Assembly (NCBI RefSeq): GCF_050434145.1
Contig: NZ_JBNPVX010000004.1
Span: 1 to 64,000, forward strand
Origin: JAISST01 sp050434145
Lineage (GTDB): Bacteria; Fusobacteriota; Fusobacteriia; Fusobacteriales; Fusobacteriaceae
Direction of reading: 5' to 3'
DNA: 64,000 nt
Under the pieces are notes generated by a model that saw only the letters and a program-made list of their open reading frames with translations, made no database searches and had not been told where the DNA came from. The stretch's first letter is position 1. Every line of letters begins with the position of its first letter. Both the position numbers and the translations under genes were made by a program. Shown piece after piece: positions 46,081 to 55,794 of this stretch.

Positions 46081-47472
46081 TTGACTCTTTTAGGATTAAA
46101 GATTTGTGATGAAATAAAAAATTTGTTAGAAAATGATTTTGAAAATAATTTAACTTTTGTAGATGAGATAGATGATTTTTTGGCTCATGGAAGACACAGA
46201 AAATTTGAGGCAATAGTAATAGAGGAAAAAACATTAGAATGTGAAGAGTTAATTGATATAATAAAAGAGATAAAAAATCTTCAACATAAAAGTATAATTA
46301 TAATCTTGGGAGAAACTTCAAATTTGGAAATGGTAGCAGGCTGTATTAAAGCAGGGGCGTATGACTATATACTCATGCCAGAATCTCCTGATGTTTTAGT
46401 TGAAATAATAAGAAAATCTGTAAAAGATTATAAATTGCTTGCTGAAAAAGTCGATAAAAAGAAGAATTATGGTGATAAATTAATAGGTCAAAGTAAAGAA
46501 ATAGTAGATATGTATAAAATGATAGGTAAAGTTTCGACGACTCAAATTCCTGTATTGGTAATAGGAGAGAAAGGGACAGGTAAAACTAGTGTAGCCAAAT
46601 CAATACATCAAATAAGTGATTCTGGACATAAGCCATTTATTAGTATTAATTGCTTATCATTTCCTAATGAGTTATTGGAAAGAAGAATATTTGGGTATGA
46701 AAAAGGAGCCTTTAAAGAAGCAGTATTATCTCAAATCGGTGATCTTGAAAAAGCCAATGGTGGGACATTGCATCTTGGAAATGTAGAAGCTCTTAGTTTG
46801 GATATCCAATCTAAAATATTATATTTACTGGAAGAAGGCAAGTTTTATCGTATGGGAAGTATAAAAGGAATACGGACTAATATAAGAATAATTGCTACTA
46901 CTAGTGAAAATTTGGAAGAAATGATAAATGAAGGAAAGTTTATTGATGAATTGTATAGAAAATTAAGAGTATTGGAAATAAACATTCCAGCATTGAGAGA
47001 TAGAGTGGAAGACATTCCATTGATTATTGATCATTATTTGATCGAATGTAATGAAGAGCTGAACAAAAATATAAAAGGAGTGACTAAGCCAGCACTGAAT
47101 AAGATATTAAGATATGATTGGCCTGGAAATGTAAATGAATTGAAAGCAGCAATAAAATCGTCTGTTGCACTATGTAGAAGTAGTTCCATAGTGCTGGATG
47201 ATTTGCCAAATACAGTATTAGGTAGAAAGCAAATAAAGAAAAAAGGTGATACTCAGGGAAGTGTGCTGAGAGAGTGGGTAAAAAATGAATTAATTTTTGC
47301 AAGAAGTGGTAGTAAAAATAATTATTATTCTACTGTTATGGCTAAAATAGAAAAAGAATTGATTAAGCATGCTTTGGAAATTACTAATGGAAAAAAGGTT
47401 GAAACTGCTGAAATGCTTGGAATTACTAGGAATACTCTTAGAAGTAAAATGAATAATTATGGTCTGAAATAA
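46081..47472 (+). CDS. NtrC-family-like protein lacking key activator residues
   Basis: 463 residues from TTG at 46081, which suits the GAGGTG site; a GTG at 46072 is the other option. An N-terminal receiver-like domain (about 1-115) has IEEK where the phospho-acceptor aspartate is expected. The AAA+ domain keeps Walker A GEKGTGKT (K168), but Walker B reads HLGN (231-234) instead of LDE. The sigma-54 contact loop reads GAFKEA (209-214) instead of GAFTGA. A Fis-type helix-turn-helix ends the protein. It probably binds DNA without acting as a classic sigma-54 activator. Last gene of the TonB block. Confidence 0.82.
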   Translation: MTLLGLKICDEIKNLLENDFENNLTFVDEIDDFLAHGRHRKFEAIVIEEKTLECEELIDIIKEIKNLQHKSIIIILGETSNLEMVAGCIKAGAYDYILMPESPDVLVEIIRKSVKDYKLLAEKVDKKKNYGDKLIGQSKEIVDMYKMIGKVSTTQIPVLVIGEKGTGKTSVAKSIHQISDSGHKPFISINCLSFPNELLERRIFGYEKGAFKEAVLSQIGDLEKANGGTLHLGNVEALSLDIQSKILYLLEEGKFYRMGSIKGIRTNIRIIATTSENLEEMINEGKFIDELYRKLRVLEINIPALRDRVEDIPLIIDHYLIECNEELNKNIKGVTKPALNKILRYDWPGNVNELKAAIKSSVALCRSSSIVLDDLPNTVLGRKQIKKKGDTQGSVLREWVKNELIFARSGSKNNYYSTVMAKIEKELIKHALEITNGKKVETAEMLGITRNTLRSKMNNYGLK

Positions 47473-47574
47473 TATAATTGTATTTTTAATAAAAATAATA
47501 TTTTATGATGGGAACAATAGATGAAATTCATTTATTGTTTTGTTTTGAGAAAATAGAAGGAGGAAAGAAAAATA

Positions 47575-50500
47575 ATGATAGAGAAAATAATAATAAAAGG
47601 TGCAAGACAACATAATTTAAAAAATATAGATATAGAAATAGGGAAAAACAAATTTGTAGTAATAACAGGTGTAAGTGGTAGCGGAAAATCATCACTTGCC
47701 TTTGATACCATATATTCTGAAGGACAAAGAAGATATGTAGAAAGTCTTTCGGCTTATGCAAGACAATTCATAGGACAGATGAATAAACCAGATGTAGATA
47801 GTATAGAAGGATTGACTCCTGCAATTTCTATTGAGCAGAAGACTACTAATAGAAATCCAAGATCCACTGTAGGGACAATAACAGAAGTATATGATTACAT
47901 GAGATTATTATTTGCTCATGTGGGAACTGCACATTGTCCTATTTGTGGAAAAGTAGTAGAAAGACAAAGTGTGGAAGAAATAACTCTAGGAGCAATAGAG
48001 AGATTTAAAGAAGGGGCAAAAATAGTAATCATGGGCCCATTACTAAAAGAAAAAAAGGGAACTCATAAAAATTTATTTTTAAATTTATTGAAAAAAGGAT
48101 ATGTTAGAGCAAGAGTAAATGGTGAAACACTTTATTTAGAAGACGAAATTGAATTAGATAAAAATAAGAAACACAACATTGCTGTTGTAATAGATAGATT
48201 GGTCATGAAAAAAAATGATAAAGATTTTGAATTAAGGCTTACTCAAGCTATTGAAAATGCAACTAGTCTTGCTGAAGGAAGAGTATTACTTAATGTAGAT
48301 GGAAAAGATTATTTGTATAGTGAAAATTATGCTTGTCCAGATCATGAAGGAGTGAGCATACCTGATTTAGTACCGAGACTATTTTCATTTAATGCTCCTT
48401 TTGGTGCTTGTCCTGAATGTAAAGGAATAGGGAAGAGGTTGGAAATTGATCCAAATAAACTAATAGAAGATGAAGAATTATCCATAGCAGAGGGTGGAAT
48501 GTATATTCCAGGAGCAGGAAGTAGAAAAGGGTGGACATGGGAAATATTCAGCGCAATGGCAAGGGCACATAAAATAGATATTACAAAACCATTAAAAGAA
48601 ATGACTGAAAAAGAGATGGATATTATACTTCATGGCTCTGATAAGAGATTTAGATTTGATTATGATAGTAAAGAGTTTAGTTTTCATGGAGAAAAAACTT
48701 ATGATGGAGCAATAAAAAATCTGGAAAAGCGTTATTATGAGACATTTTCTGATTCTACAAAGGAAGAAATTGAAAATAAATACATGGTAGAAAAAACATG
48801 TACAGTTTGTAATGGTAAAAAGTTGCGTGATGAAGTATTGGCAGTTACTGTTGGTGAAAAAAATATAATGGAAATATGTGATCTAAGTGTAAAAGGATCA
48901 TTAGATTTCTTTCAAGGAATAAAATTAACTCCTAAGCAAGAAACTGTTGCTAAAGAAATACTAAAAGAAATAAGAGAAAGATTAGCATTTATGATAAATG
49001 TAGGACTAGAATACTTGACATTATCAAGAGAAGCCAAGACATTGTCTGGGGGAGAGGCTCAAAGGATAAGATTGGCTACTCAAATAGGTTCTGGGCTTAC
49101 AGGTGTATTGTATGTATTGGATGAGCCTAGCATAGGTCTTCATCAAAGAGATAATAGTAAATTACTTGCCTCTTTGGACAAGCTAAAAGATTTAGGGAAT
49201 ACATTAATAGTAGTAGAACATGATGAAGAAACAATGATGAAAGCTGATGAAATAATAGATATTGGTCCTGGTGCTGGAGAATTTGGTGGAGAAATAGTAG
49301 CACACGGTACTCCAGATGAGGTTATGAATAATGATATCTCGATAACAGGAAAATATTTAAAGAAAGATATTATAATAGAAACACCAAAGACAAGGAGAGA
49401 ATGGGTTAATTCAATAAAATTGATGGGAGCAAAAGGTAATAATTTGAAAAATATTGATGTAGAAATTCCATTGGGTGTAATGTGTGTATTTACTGGAGTA
49501 AGCGGAAGTGGAAAATCTACAATAGTCAATCAAACTCTCTCTCCAGTTTTGTTCAATAAGCTAAATAAAGGTAAATTATATCCATTGGAACATAAAAAAA
49601 TAGAAGGTTATGAAAAATTAGATAAAGTAATTAATATTGATCAAAGCCCTATAGGACGTACACCTCGTTCCAATCCTGCTACTTATACCAAGCTATTTGA
49701 TGATATAAGAGAATTATTTGCAAATACAAAAGATGCTAAATTATTTGGATTCACCAAGGGAAGATTTTCATTTAACATCAAAGGGGGACGTTGTGAAGCT
49801 TGTCAAGGAGCCGGGATCACTAAAATAGAAATGAATTTTTTACCAGATGTTTATGTAGAATGTGAAGTATGTAAAGGTAAAAGATATAATAGAGAAACTT
49901 TAGAAGTACATTATAATGGTAAGACCATATCTGATGTATTAAATATGAGTGTTCATGAAGCTTATGAATTTTTCAAAGCAGTACCACATCTAGAAAAAAG
50001 ATTGAGAGTGTTAATGGAAGTTGGGCTTGATTATATCAAATTAGGGCAACCAGCTACTACACTATCTGGTGGTGAAGCACAAAGAATAAAACTGTCTACA
50101 GAGCTTTCTAGGGCTTCTACAGGGAACACAATTTATATTTTGGATGAACCAACAACAGGATTACATTTTGAAGATATAAGAAAATTGTTAGAAATGTTAA
50201 ATAAGTTGGTAGAAGCTGGTAATAGTGTTGTTATAATAGAGCACAACTTAGATGTAATAAAGACAGCAGATTATGTAATAGATATTGGTCCAGAAGGTGG
50301 AAATAATGGTGGAACAATACTAGCACATGGTACTCCAGAAGAAATAGCAGCAGTATCTGAAAGTTATACAGGTCAATATTTGGCTAAAATACTGCCTAAA
50401 AACACTTTAAAAGAAAAAGTTAGTAGTATAAAAGTGAAAAAAGAAGAAAAAATAACAAAAGAAATAAAATCAAAAAAAATTATAAAAAAAGAAGAAATTA

Positions 50501-50736
50501 CTAAGAAAGATGCTAAAAAAGATGTTAAAAAACAAGAAAAAGAAGTAAAAAAAATGAAAAAAACATCAAAATTACTTAAAGAAGATAAGGATACTAAAGC
50601 TGTTGCAGAAAAAAAAGTGGTGAAAGATGAGTTAAAAACAAAAGCAAAAACAAATGCTAAGAAAGTAGTTGAAACCCAAAGCAATAAGAAAGAAGTTAAG
50701 CCATTAAAAAAGCCTATTGTAAAAGTAAAAAAATAA
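47575..50736 (+). CDS. uvrA: UvrABC system protein A with lysine-rich C-terminal tail
   Basis: DNA damage-recognition ATPase of nucleotide excision repair. 1053 residues: the canonical UvrA ends near 942 (GQYLAKILPK). The usual parts are all present: Walker A GVSGSGKSS (near 32-40), the CPIC/CPECKG zinc modules, two LSGGEAQRI signatures and the second GVSGSGKST (near 643-651). The additional 111 residues are lysine-rich with a charged-helix look (about 943-1053). The ribosome site is good. First of a repair/recombination pair with ruvA. Confidence 0.97.
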   Translation: MIEKIIIKGARQHNLKNIDIEIGKNKFVVITGVSGSGKSSLAFDTIYSEGQRRYVESLSAYARQFIGQMNKPDVDSIEGLTPAISIEQKTTNRNPRSTVGTITEVYDYMRLLFAHVGTAHCPICGKVVERQSVEEITLGAIERFKEGAKIVIMGPLLKEKKGTHKNLFLNLLKKGYVRARVNGETLYLEDEIELDKNKKHNIAVVIDRLVMKKNDKDFELRLTQAIENATSLAEGRVLLNVDGKDYLYSENYACPDHEGVSIPDLVPRLFSFNAPFGACPECKGIGKRLEIDPNKLIEDEELSIAEGGMYIPGAGSRKGWTWEIFSAMARAHKIDITKPLKEMTEKEMDIILHGSDKRFRFDYDSKEFSFHGEKTYDGAIKNLEKRYYETFSDSTKEEIENKYMVEKTCTVCNGKKLRDEVLAVTVGEKNIMEICDLSVKGSLDFFQGIKLTPKQETVAKEILKEIRERLAFMINVGLEYLTLSREAKTLSGGEAQRIRLATQIGSGLTGVLYVLDEPSIGLHQRDNSKLLASLDKLKDLGNTLIVVEHDEETMMKADEIIDIGPGAGEFGGEIVAHGTPDEVMNNDISITGKYLKKDIIIETPKTRREWVNSIKLMGAKGNNLKNIDVEIPLGVMCVFTGVSGSGKSTIVNQTLSPVLFNKLNKGKLYPLEHKKIEGYEKLDKVINIDQSPIGRTPRSNPATYTKLFDDIRELFANTKDAKLFGFTKGRFSFNIKGGRCEACQGAGITKIEMNFLPDVYVECEVCKGKRYNRETLEVHYNGKTISDVLNMSVHEAYEFFKAVPHLEKRLRVLMEVGLDYIKLGQPATTLSGGEAQRIKLSTELSRASTGNTIYILDEPTTGLHFEDIRKLLEMLNKLVEAGNSVVIIEHNLDVIKTADYVIDIGPEGGNNGGTILAHGTPEEIAAVSESYTGQYLAKILPKNTLKEKVSSIKVKKEEKITKEIKSKKIIKKEEITKKDAKKDVKKQEKEVKKMKKTSKLLKEDKDTKAVAEKKVVKDELKTKAKTNAKKVVETQSNKKEVKPLKKPIVKVKK

Positions 50737-50802
50737 TATAATAAGAAGTCAGATTTTGTAGTAACAAAGCTAAGATAAAAAACTTTTTATAGGAGTATCT
50801 TT

Positions 50803-51399
50803 ATGTATGAATATTTAGATGGAAAAGTAGAATATAAAAAACCTGATTACCTTGCAATAGATGTAAATGGAGTAGGTTATAAAGTAGATATATCACTTAG
50901 AACTTTTGATCAAGTGTCAATAGGTGATAGAGTACGAATGTATGTTTATAACTATATAAAAGAAGATACGTATAAATTAATAGGGTTTTTAGATGAAAGA
51001 GAAAGATTAGTATTTGACCTTTTATTGAAAGTCAAAGGGATAGGGATAACACTAGCTTTATCCGTGATGTCCACTTTTGATGTGGATACAATAAGAGATT
51101 TGGTAGCACAAGATGATTATAAAAATCTAAAGAAAGTTCCTAAAATGGGAGAGAAAAAAGCTCAGCAATTTATTTTGGACCTCAAAAGTAAGTTAAAAAT
51201 GTTGGATAAATTATCAACACGTTCAAGAGAAGAAGTTGTAGTTAATTATTTGGAAATAGAAGATGAATTATATGATGCATTGGAAGGTTTGGGATATAAT
51301 AAGAAAGAAATAGGTACTTTTATAACAAGAGAAGAGCTCAAAGAATTTGCTACTATAGAAGAAGCTGTGAAAGCAGTATTGAAGAAAATCAATAAATAA
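50803..51399 (+). CDS. ruvA: Holliday junction branch migration protein RuvA
   Basis: 198 residues. The N-terminal OB-fold starts MYEYLDGKVEYKKPDYLAID; helix-hairpin-helix motifs include VKGIGITLALSVMS near 74-87 and VPKMGEKKAQQFILDLK near 109-125. The C-terminal helical domain (about 150-198) that touches RuvB is present. No ruvB or ruvC is adjacent. Confidence 0.95.
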   Translation: MYEYLDGKVEYKKPDYLAIDVNGVGYKVDISLRTFDQVSIGDRVRMYVYNYIKEDTYKLIGFLDERERLVFDLLLKVKGIGITLALSVMSTFDVDTIRDLVAQDDYKNLKKVPKMGEKKAQQFILDLKSKLKMLDKLSTRSREEVVVNYLEIEDELYDALEGLGYNKKEIGTFITREELKEFATIEEAVKAVLKKINK

Positions 51400-51421
51400 T
51401 TAATTTGTGTGGAGGAATAAG

Positions 51422-52609
51422 ATGAAATATGATTTTGAAACATTAATACCCAGAAAGGGTACTGGCTCATCTAAATGGAATCAGATGTATGATTGGAACC
51501 CAGATACAAGTGACGATGTAGTACCTTTATCAGTAGCTGATATGGAGTTTAGAACTCCACCAGAAATAGTAGAAGGATTGAAGAAGTATCTTGATAATGG
51601 GATACTAGGATACACAAAAGCGACAAGACCATATTATGAGGCAGTTATTTCATGGTTTGCTAGAAGACATAACTTTAGAATAGAAAAAGAATGGATTCTG
51701 AATACTCCAGGAGTAATCAATGCTATTTATGCTGGAATAAAGACTTTTACCAATGAAGGAGATGGAGTTATTATATTTAGACCTGTTTACTATCCATTTT
51801 CTAATAGTATAGAGGCTACACATAGAAAAATTGTAAATTGTCCATTATTAGAAGATGATGGATATTATACAATTGATTATGATAAATTTGCAGAGCTAGC
51901 TAAAGAATCAAAAAATAAATTGTTAATATTTTCTAATCCCCATAATCCTGTGGGAAGAGTATGGAAGAAAACTGAAATAGAAAAAATAGCAAAAATAGCT
52001 ATTGAAAATAATTTGACGATTATATCTGATGAAATATGGGCAGACTTTATAATGCCTGGACACGAATTCTATACAATGGGCCATGTAGAAGAATTACTAA
52101 ATAATAATTTAATAATATGTACTGCACCATCAAAAACTTTTAATTTAGCAGGACTTGCTACATCTAATATAATAATAAAAAACAAAGAATTAAGAGATAG
52201 ATACAATGAAGTGTTGCTGATGATGCGTAGTGCTGTAGTAAACATATTAGGGTTAAAAGCATGTGAAATAGGTTATACGGAAAGTGAAGAATGGTTTGAT
52301 CAATTACTATCCCTTATAAATAAAAATCAAATTCTTGTAAAAAATTTTTTTGATGAAAAATTTCCAAAAATAAAAACAAGATTAATTGAGGGTACTTATT
52401 TGCAGTGGATTGATTTCAACTGTCTGGAAATGACCAATGATGAATTGGAGAGATTTATGCATATGGATGCGCAGTTCTTTACTGATGAAGGTTATGTCTT
52501 TGGTCAAGAAGGAAGTGGTTATGAGAGGATAAATCTTGCGGTTCCTACATGGGTATTGGCAAGAGAATTAGAGAGATTGGAAAAAGCATTAGTTAAAATT
52601 TATAAGTAA
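51422..52609 (+). CDS. PatB/MalY family aminotransferase (C-S lyase)
   Basis: 395 residues from the ATG at 51422 (GGAGG at 51411-51415); a GTG 15 bp earlier lies before that site. Class I/II PLP fold with the family's start TGSSKWNQMYDW, ADMEF near 41-45, SNPHNPVGRVW near 168-178, SDEIWADF near 200-207 and the PLP-lysine segment APSKTFNLAGL near 236-246. Cystathionine or cysteine beta-lyase activity, releasing sulfide from cysteine, is likely for the group. Closed by a strong two-way terminator. Confidence 0.92.
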   Translation: MKYDFETLIPRKGTGSSKWNQMYDWNPDTSDDVVPLSVADMEFRTPPEIVEGLKKYLDNGILGYTKATRPYYEAVISWFARRHNFRIEKEWILNTPGVINAIYAGIKTFTNEGDGVIIFRPVYYPFSNSIEATHRKIVNCPLLEDDGYYTIDYDKFAELAKESKNKLLIFSNPHNPVGRVWKKTEIEKIAKIAIENNLTIISDEIWADFIMPGHEFYTMGHVEELLNNNLIICTAPSKTFNLAGLATSNIIIKNKELRDRYNEVLLMMRSAVVNILGLKACEIGYTESEEWFDQLLSLINKNQILVKNFFDEKFPKIKTRLIEGTYLQWIDFNCLEMTNDELERFMHMDAQFFTDEGYVFGQEGSGYERINLAVPTWVLARELERLEKALVKIYK

Positions 52610-52612
52610 ATA

Positions 52613-52652
52613 ATATAAAAGGGCAGTTATAAAATTTAACTGCCCTTTATAT
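52613..52652. terminator. Bidirectional terminator between aminotransferase and Feo genes
   Basis: A near-perfect 16-17 bp stem, AAAAGGGCAGTTA and its complement (52613-52629 with 52637-52652), with A/T flanks on both sides, between two convergent units. Confidence 0.85.
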
Positions 52653-52653
52653 T

Positions 52654-52830
52654 TTATTTTTTTATATTGTTATCTTTATTTGTATATCCATGGCATGAAT
52701 TACAGCTTTCACCACATCCAGCGCATCCTTTGCCAGATTTTTTATCTTTTATGATTTTTTTTATGATTAAAAAAATTATTAAAATTAAGATAATGATAAC
52801 AATTATATTACCTATATTATTTCCAATCAT
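52654..52830 (-). CDS. FeoB-associated Cys-rich membrane protein
   Basis: 58 residues from the ATG at 52830 (AGGAG site; a GTG 9 bp upstream is less likely). One membrane helix (about 6-24), a basic stretch, then a Cys-rich tail CAGCGESCNSC. This layout matches the small FeoB-associated Cys-rich protein family, which often ends feo operons and may sense or deliver iron. It begins 15 bp after feoB. Confidence 0.85.
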   Translation of the reverse strand: MIGNNIGNIIVIIILILIIFLIIKKIIKDKKSGKGCAGCGESCNSCHGYTNKDNNIKK

Positions 52831-52845
52831 AATAATCACTCCTGT

Positions 52846-55242
52846 TTATCTTTTCTTTTCAGGTCTAAATAACATATATAATCCAAATCCCAATGCAATA
52901 AATGCAACTACTGTCCATATTCCAAAGCCGCTGCCAGAGAATAAAGCACCTATTTGATATATACAAAGAGATACTAAGTATGCAAAAACACATTGGTATC
53001 CTATTGCAAATATTGTCCATTTCCAATTATTCATTTCTCTCTTGATTGCACCCATTGCAGCAAAACATGGTGCACAAAGCAAGTTGAATACTAGAAAAGA
53101 ATATGCAGCTAATGGAGAAAAAGCTTCTCTCATATTTGTCCAAATTTCCCAACCATTTTCTGCGACTTCACCATTACCAAATAGCACTCCAAAAGTACCT
53201 ACAACGTTTTCTTTTGCGATCAGTCCAGTAAATGCAGCAACAGCAGCTTTCCAATCTCCCCAACCAATAGGACTAAATATCCATGCAATAGAATTTCCTA
53301 TTTTTGCTAAGAGACTTTCTTCCATGTCTACCATACCAAAACCTTCTTCTCCAAATCCAAAATTTGACGTAAACCAAACAAGAATAGTAGCTAGTAGTAT
53401 TATAGTACCAGCTTTTTTAATAAATGAAGAGCCACGTTCCCAAGTACTTTTTAATACATTTTTAAGTGCTGGCATATGATAAGCAGGTAGTTCCATTACA
53501 AAAGGGGCAGGTTCTCCAGAAAATCTAGAAGTTTTTTTAAGAATAATACCTGATGTAATAACAGCAGCAATACCTATAAAATAGGCACTAGGAGCGATCC
53601 ATGGATTTCCACCAAATAATGCTCCAGCAATAAGAGCTATAATAGGTAATTTTGCACCACATGGGATAAAAGTGGTGGTTATAATAGTCATTTTTCGATC
53701 TCTATCATTTTCTATAGTTCTAGAAGCCATTATTCCTGGTACTCCACATCCTGTGCCTATTAGCATTGGAATAAATGATTTTCCAGAAAGGCCAAATTTT
53801 CTAAAAATTCTGTCCATAATAAACGCTATACGAGCCATATATCCACAATCTTCCAAGAAAGCTAAAAATAAGAATAAAACTAACATTTGTGGAACGAACC
53901 CAAGTACTGCTCCTACTCCACCAACAATACCATCAAGAAGAAGGCTTTTTAATGTATCATTGACTTTCATCTTATCTAACAATCCTTCCACTATGTTAGG
54001 GATACCAGGAACCCATGTACCAAATTCTGAAGGATCAGGTTCTTCTATTTTAGAAAGTTCAACAAAATCTGAATAAGTAACTTCAGTTTTTTCTTCTTCG
54101 TTACCCTCATCATCATAAAAAATGGCAGTAGCTACTGTATCTTGACCTTTTTCATTTATTTCTTCTGCTGCAATTCCTTTTCCATTAATTTCTTCCTTAA
54201 AAGCTTCTATTTTCACTTGAGCAGATTCATAATTTTCAACTACTTCTTCATATTTGGAATTACTACCAGTCAAGAACCAACCATCACCGAATACACCATC
54301 ATTTGCCCAATCTGTTGCCCATGTTCCAACTGTAGAAACTGATACAAAATAAACTAAAAACATAACAACAGCAAAGATAGGAAGGGCTAGAAAACGATTG
54401 GTAACAATACTATCTATTTTATCAGTGGTACTTAATTTATTATGATTTTTCTTAGTAAAGCAACTACCAATAATAGAAGCAATATAAATATATCTTTCGT
54501 TAGTAATAATACTTTCAGCATCGTCATCCAATTCTTTTTCACAATCTTTAATATCTTGTTCTATATGTGATAAAGTTTCTTGGCTAATATTAAACTTTTC
54601 AATGATTTTTTGATCACGTTCAAATAGCTTAATTGCATACCAACGATGTTGTTCTTTAGGTAAATCATGTACTACAGCCTCTTCGATATGTGCCAATGCA
54701 TGTTCCAAATTTCCATTAAATCTATGTTTTGCTACAGTAGAGACTTTGCTTTTTGCAAGTTCAATAGAATTGATAATTAAATTGTTAAGACCTTCTTTTT
54801 TCAAAGCTGAAATTTCTATTACTTGGCATCCTAATTCTTGTGATAATTTAGTCGTATTAAGAATATCCCCACTTTTTCTTACTACATCTATCATATTCAC
54901 AGCAACAATCATTGGAATACCTAATTCTACCAATTGGGTACTTAAGTAAAGGTTTCTTTCAAGATTAGACCCATCAATGATATTTATAATAGCATCTGGT
55001 CTCTCATCGATTAGATAATTTCTAGAGATAACTTCTTCCAATGTGTATGGAGACATAGAATAAATACCAGGTAAATCCACTAATATAATTTCATCATTAT
55101 TTTGTGTTTTAATTTTACCTTCTTTTTTTTCTACAGTAACACCTGGCCAGTTTCCTACATGTTGGCTGGAACCTGTCAAGGCATTGAATAAAGTTGTCTT
55201 CCCACTATTTGGATTTCCAACTAAAGCTATTTTTATAGCCAT
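52846..55242 (-). CDS. feoB: Ferrous iron transport protein B
   Basis: 798 residues. The N-terminal GTPase domain has G1 GNPNSGKTT (9-17), DLPGIYSM near 56-63 and NMID near 115-118, followed by the FeoB helical domain (to about 265). Membrane gates with GTGCGVPGIMA and a second Gate half make the Fe(II) path across the inner membrane. A hydrophilic stretch of about 100 residues (near 325-425) between the first membrane segments and the first gate is longer than I expect. Operon with two feoA genes upstream. Confidence 0.96.
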   Translation of the reverse strand: MAIKIALVGNPNSGKTTLFNALTGSSQHVGNWPGVTVEKKEGKIKTQNNDEIILVDLPGIYSMSPYTLEEVISRNYLIDERPDAIINIIDGSNLERNLYLSTQLVELGIPMIVAVNMIDVVRKSGDILNTTKLSQELGCQVIEISALKKEGLNNLIINSIELAKSKVSTVAKHRFNGNLEHALAHIEEAVVHDLPKEQHRWYAIKLFERDQKIIEKFNISQETLSHIEQDIKDCEKELDDDAESIITNERYIYIASIIGSCFTKKNHNKLSTTDKIDSIVTNRFLALPIFAVVMFLVYFVSVSTVGTWATDWANDGVFGDGWFLTGSNSKYEEVVENYESAQVKIEAFKEEINGKGIAAEEINEKGQDTVATAIFYDDEGNEEEKTEVTYSDFVELSKIEEPDPSEFGTWVPGIPNIVEGLLDKMKVNDTLKSLLLDGIVGGVGAVLGFVPQMLVLFLFLAFLEDCGYMARIAFIMDRIFRKFGLSGKSFIPMLIGTGCGVPGIMASRTIENDRDRKMTIITTTFIPCGAKLPIIALIAGALFGGNPWIAPSAYFIGIAAVITSGIILKKTSRFSGEPAPFVMELPAYHMPALKNVLKSTWERGSSFIKKAGTIILLATILVWFTSNFGFGEEGFGMVDMEESLLAKIGNSIAWIFSPIGWGDWKAAVAAFTGLIAKENVVGTFGVLFGNGEVAENGWEIWTNMREAFSPLAAYSFLVFNLLCAPCFAAMGAIKREMNNWKWTIFAIGYQCVFAYLVSLCIYQIGALFSGSGFGIWTVVAFIALGFGLYMLFRPEKKR

Positions 55243-55290
55243 TTATAACCCCCCTAAAATGATTATTATTTAATAAAATTGAAAAGAATA

Positions 55291-55512
55291 TTATTCTATT
55301 TCTACCATTTCTGCATCAGCTTTTCTGATAGAAAGTTGGTATCCACGGACAGTAATTTCAATTGGATCACCTAAAGGAGCAACATTTTTAACATATAATT
55401 CTGTACCTTTTGTAATTCCCATATCCATAATTCTTCTTTTAATTGGACCTTCACCATGTAATTTTTTTACAGTAACAGTTTGTCCAATTTTTGCACTTTT
55501 CAATGTCTCCAC
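55291..55512 (-). CDS. feoA: Ferrous iron transport protein A (first copy before feoB)
   Basis: 73 residues, SH3-like FeoA fold. It contains the family pattern KRRIMDMGITKGTELYVKNVAPLGDPIEITVRG (about 26-58). Starts with GTG after GGGGGTG. It assists FeoB at the cytoplasmic face. A second FeoA lies just upstream. Confidence 0.92.
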   Translation of the reverse strand: METLKSAKIGQTVTVKKLHGEGPIKRRIMDMGITKGTELYVKNVAPLGDPIEITVRGYQLSIRKADAEMVEIE

Positions 55513-55547
55513 AAATACACCCCCACTAAATATTTATAATTTTACAA

Positions 55548-55766
55548 TTATTGAGTTACAATTATTTTTGTAGCCATTTCTTTACTAATTGCTATACGTG
55601 AATCTTTCACAGCAACTATTATATTTCCACTATTTTCTGAGATAACTGCAATTTCGCTTCCTTCAGTGAACCCAAGATTTCCTAAAAAACGTCTTGTTTC
55701 ATCAGGACCACCAATTCTTTTGATTACAACTTTATTACCTATATTTGCGAAATTTAAAGGAATCAT
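55548..55766 (-). CDS. feoA: Ferrous iron transport protein A (second copy, operon head)
   Basis: 72 residues with the FeoA pattern TRRFLGNLGFTEGSEIAVISENSGNIIVAV (about 24-53). It lacks the usual GDP-type turn of the first copy, so the two are not redundant copies of one sequence. It heads the feoA-feoA-feoB-Cys-rich operon. Its leader is element copy F, which ends 28 nt before the ATG. Confidence 0.9.
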   Translation of the reverse strand: MIPLNFANIGNKVVIKRIGGPDETRRFLGNLGFTEGSEIAVISENSGNIIVAVKDSRIAISKEMATKIIVTQ

Positions 55767-55794
55767 AAATCCTCCTTGATATAAAATGCTTTAT

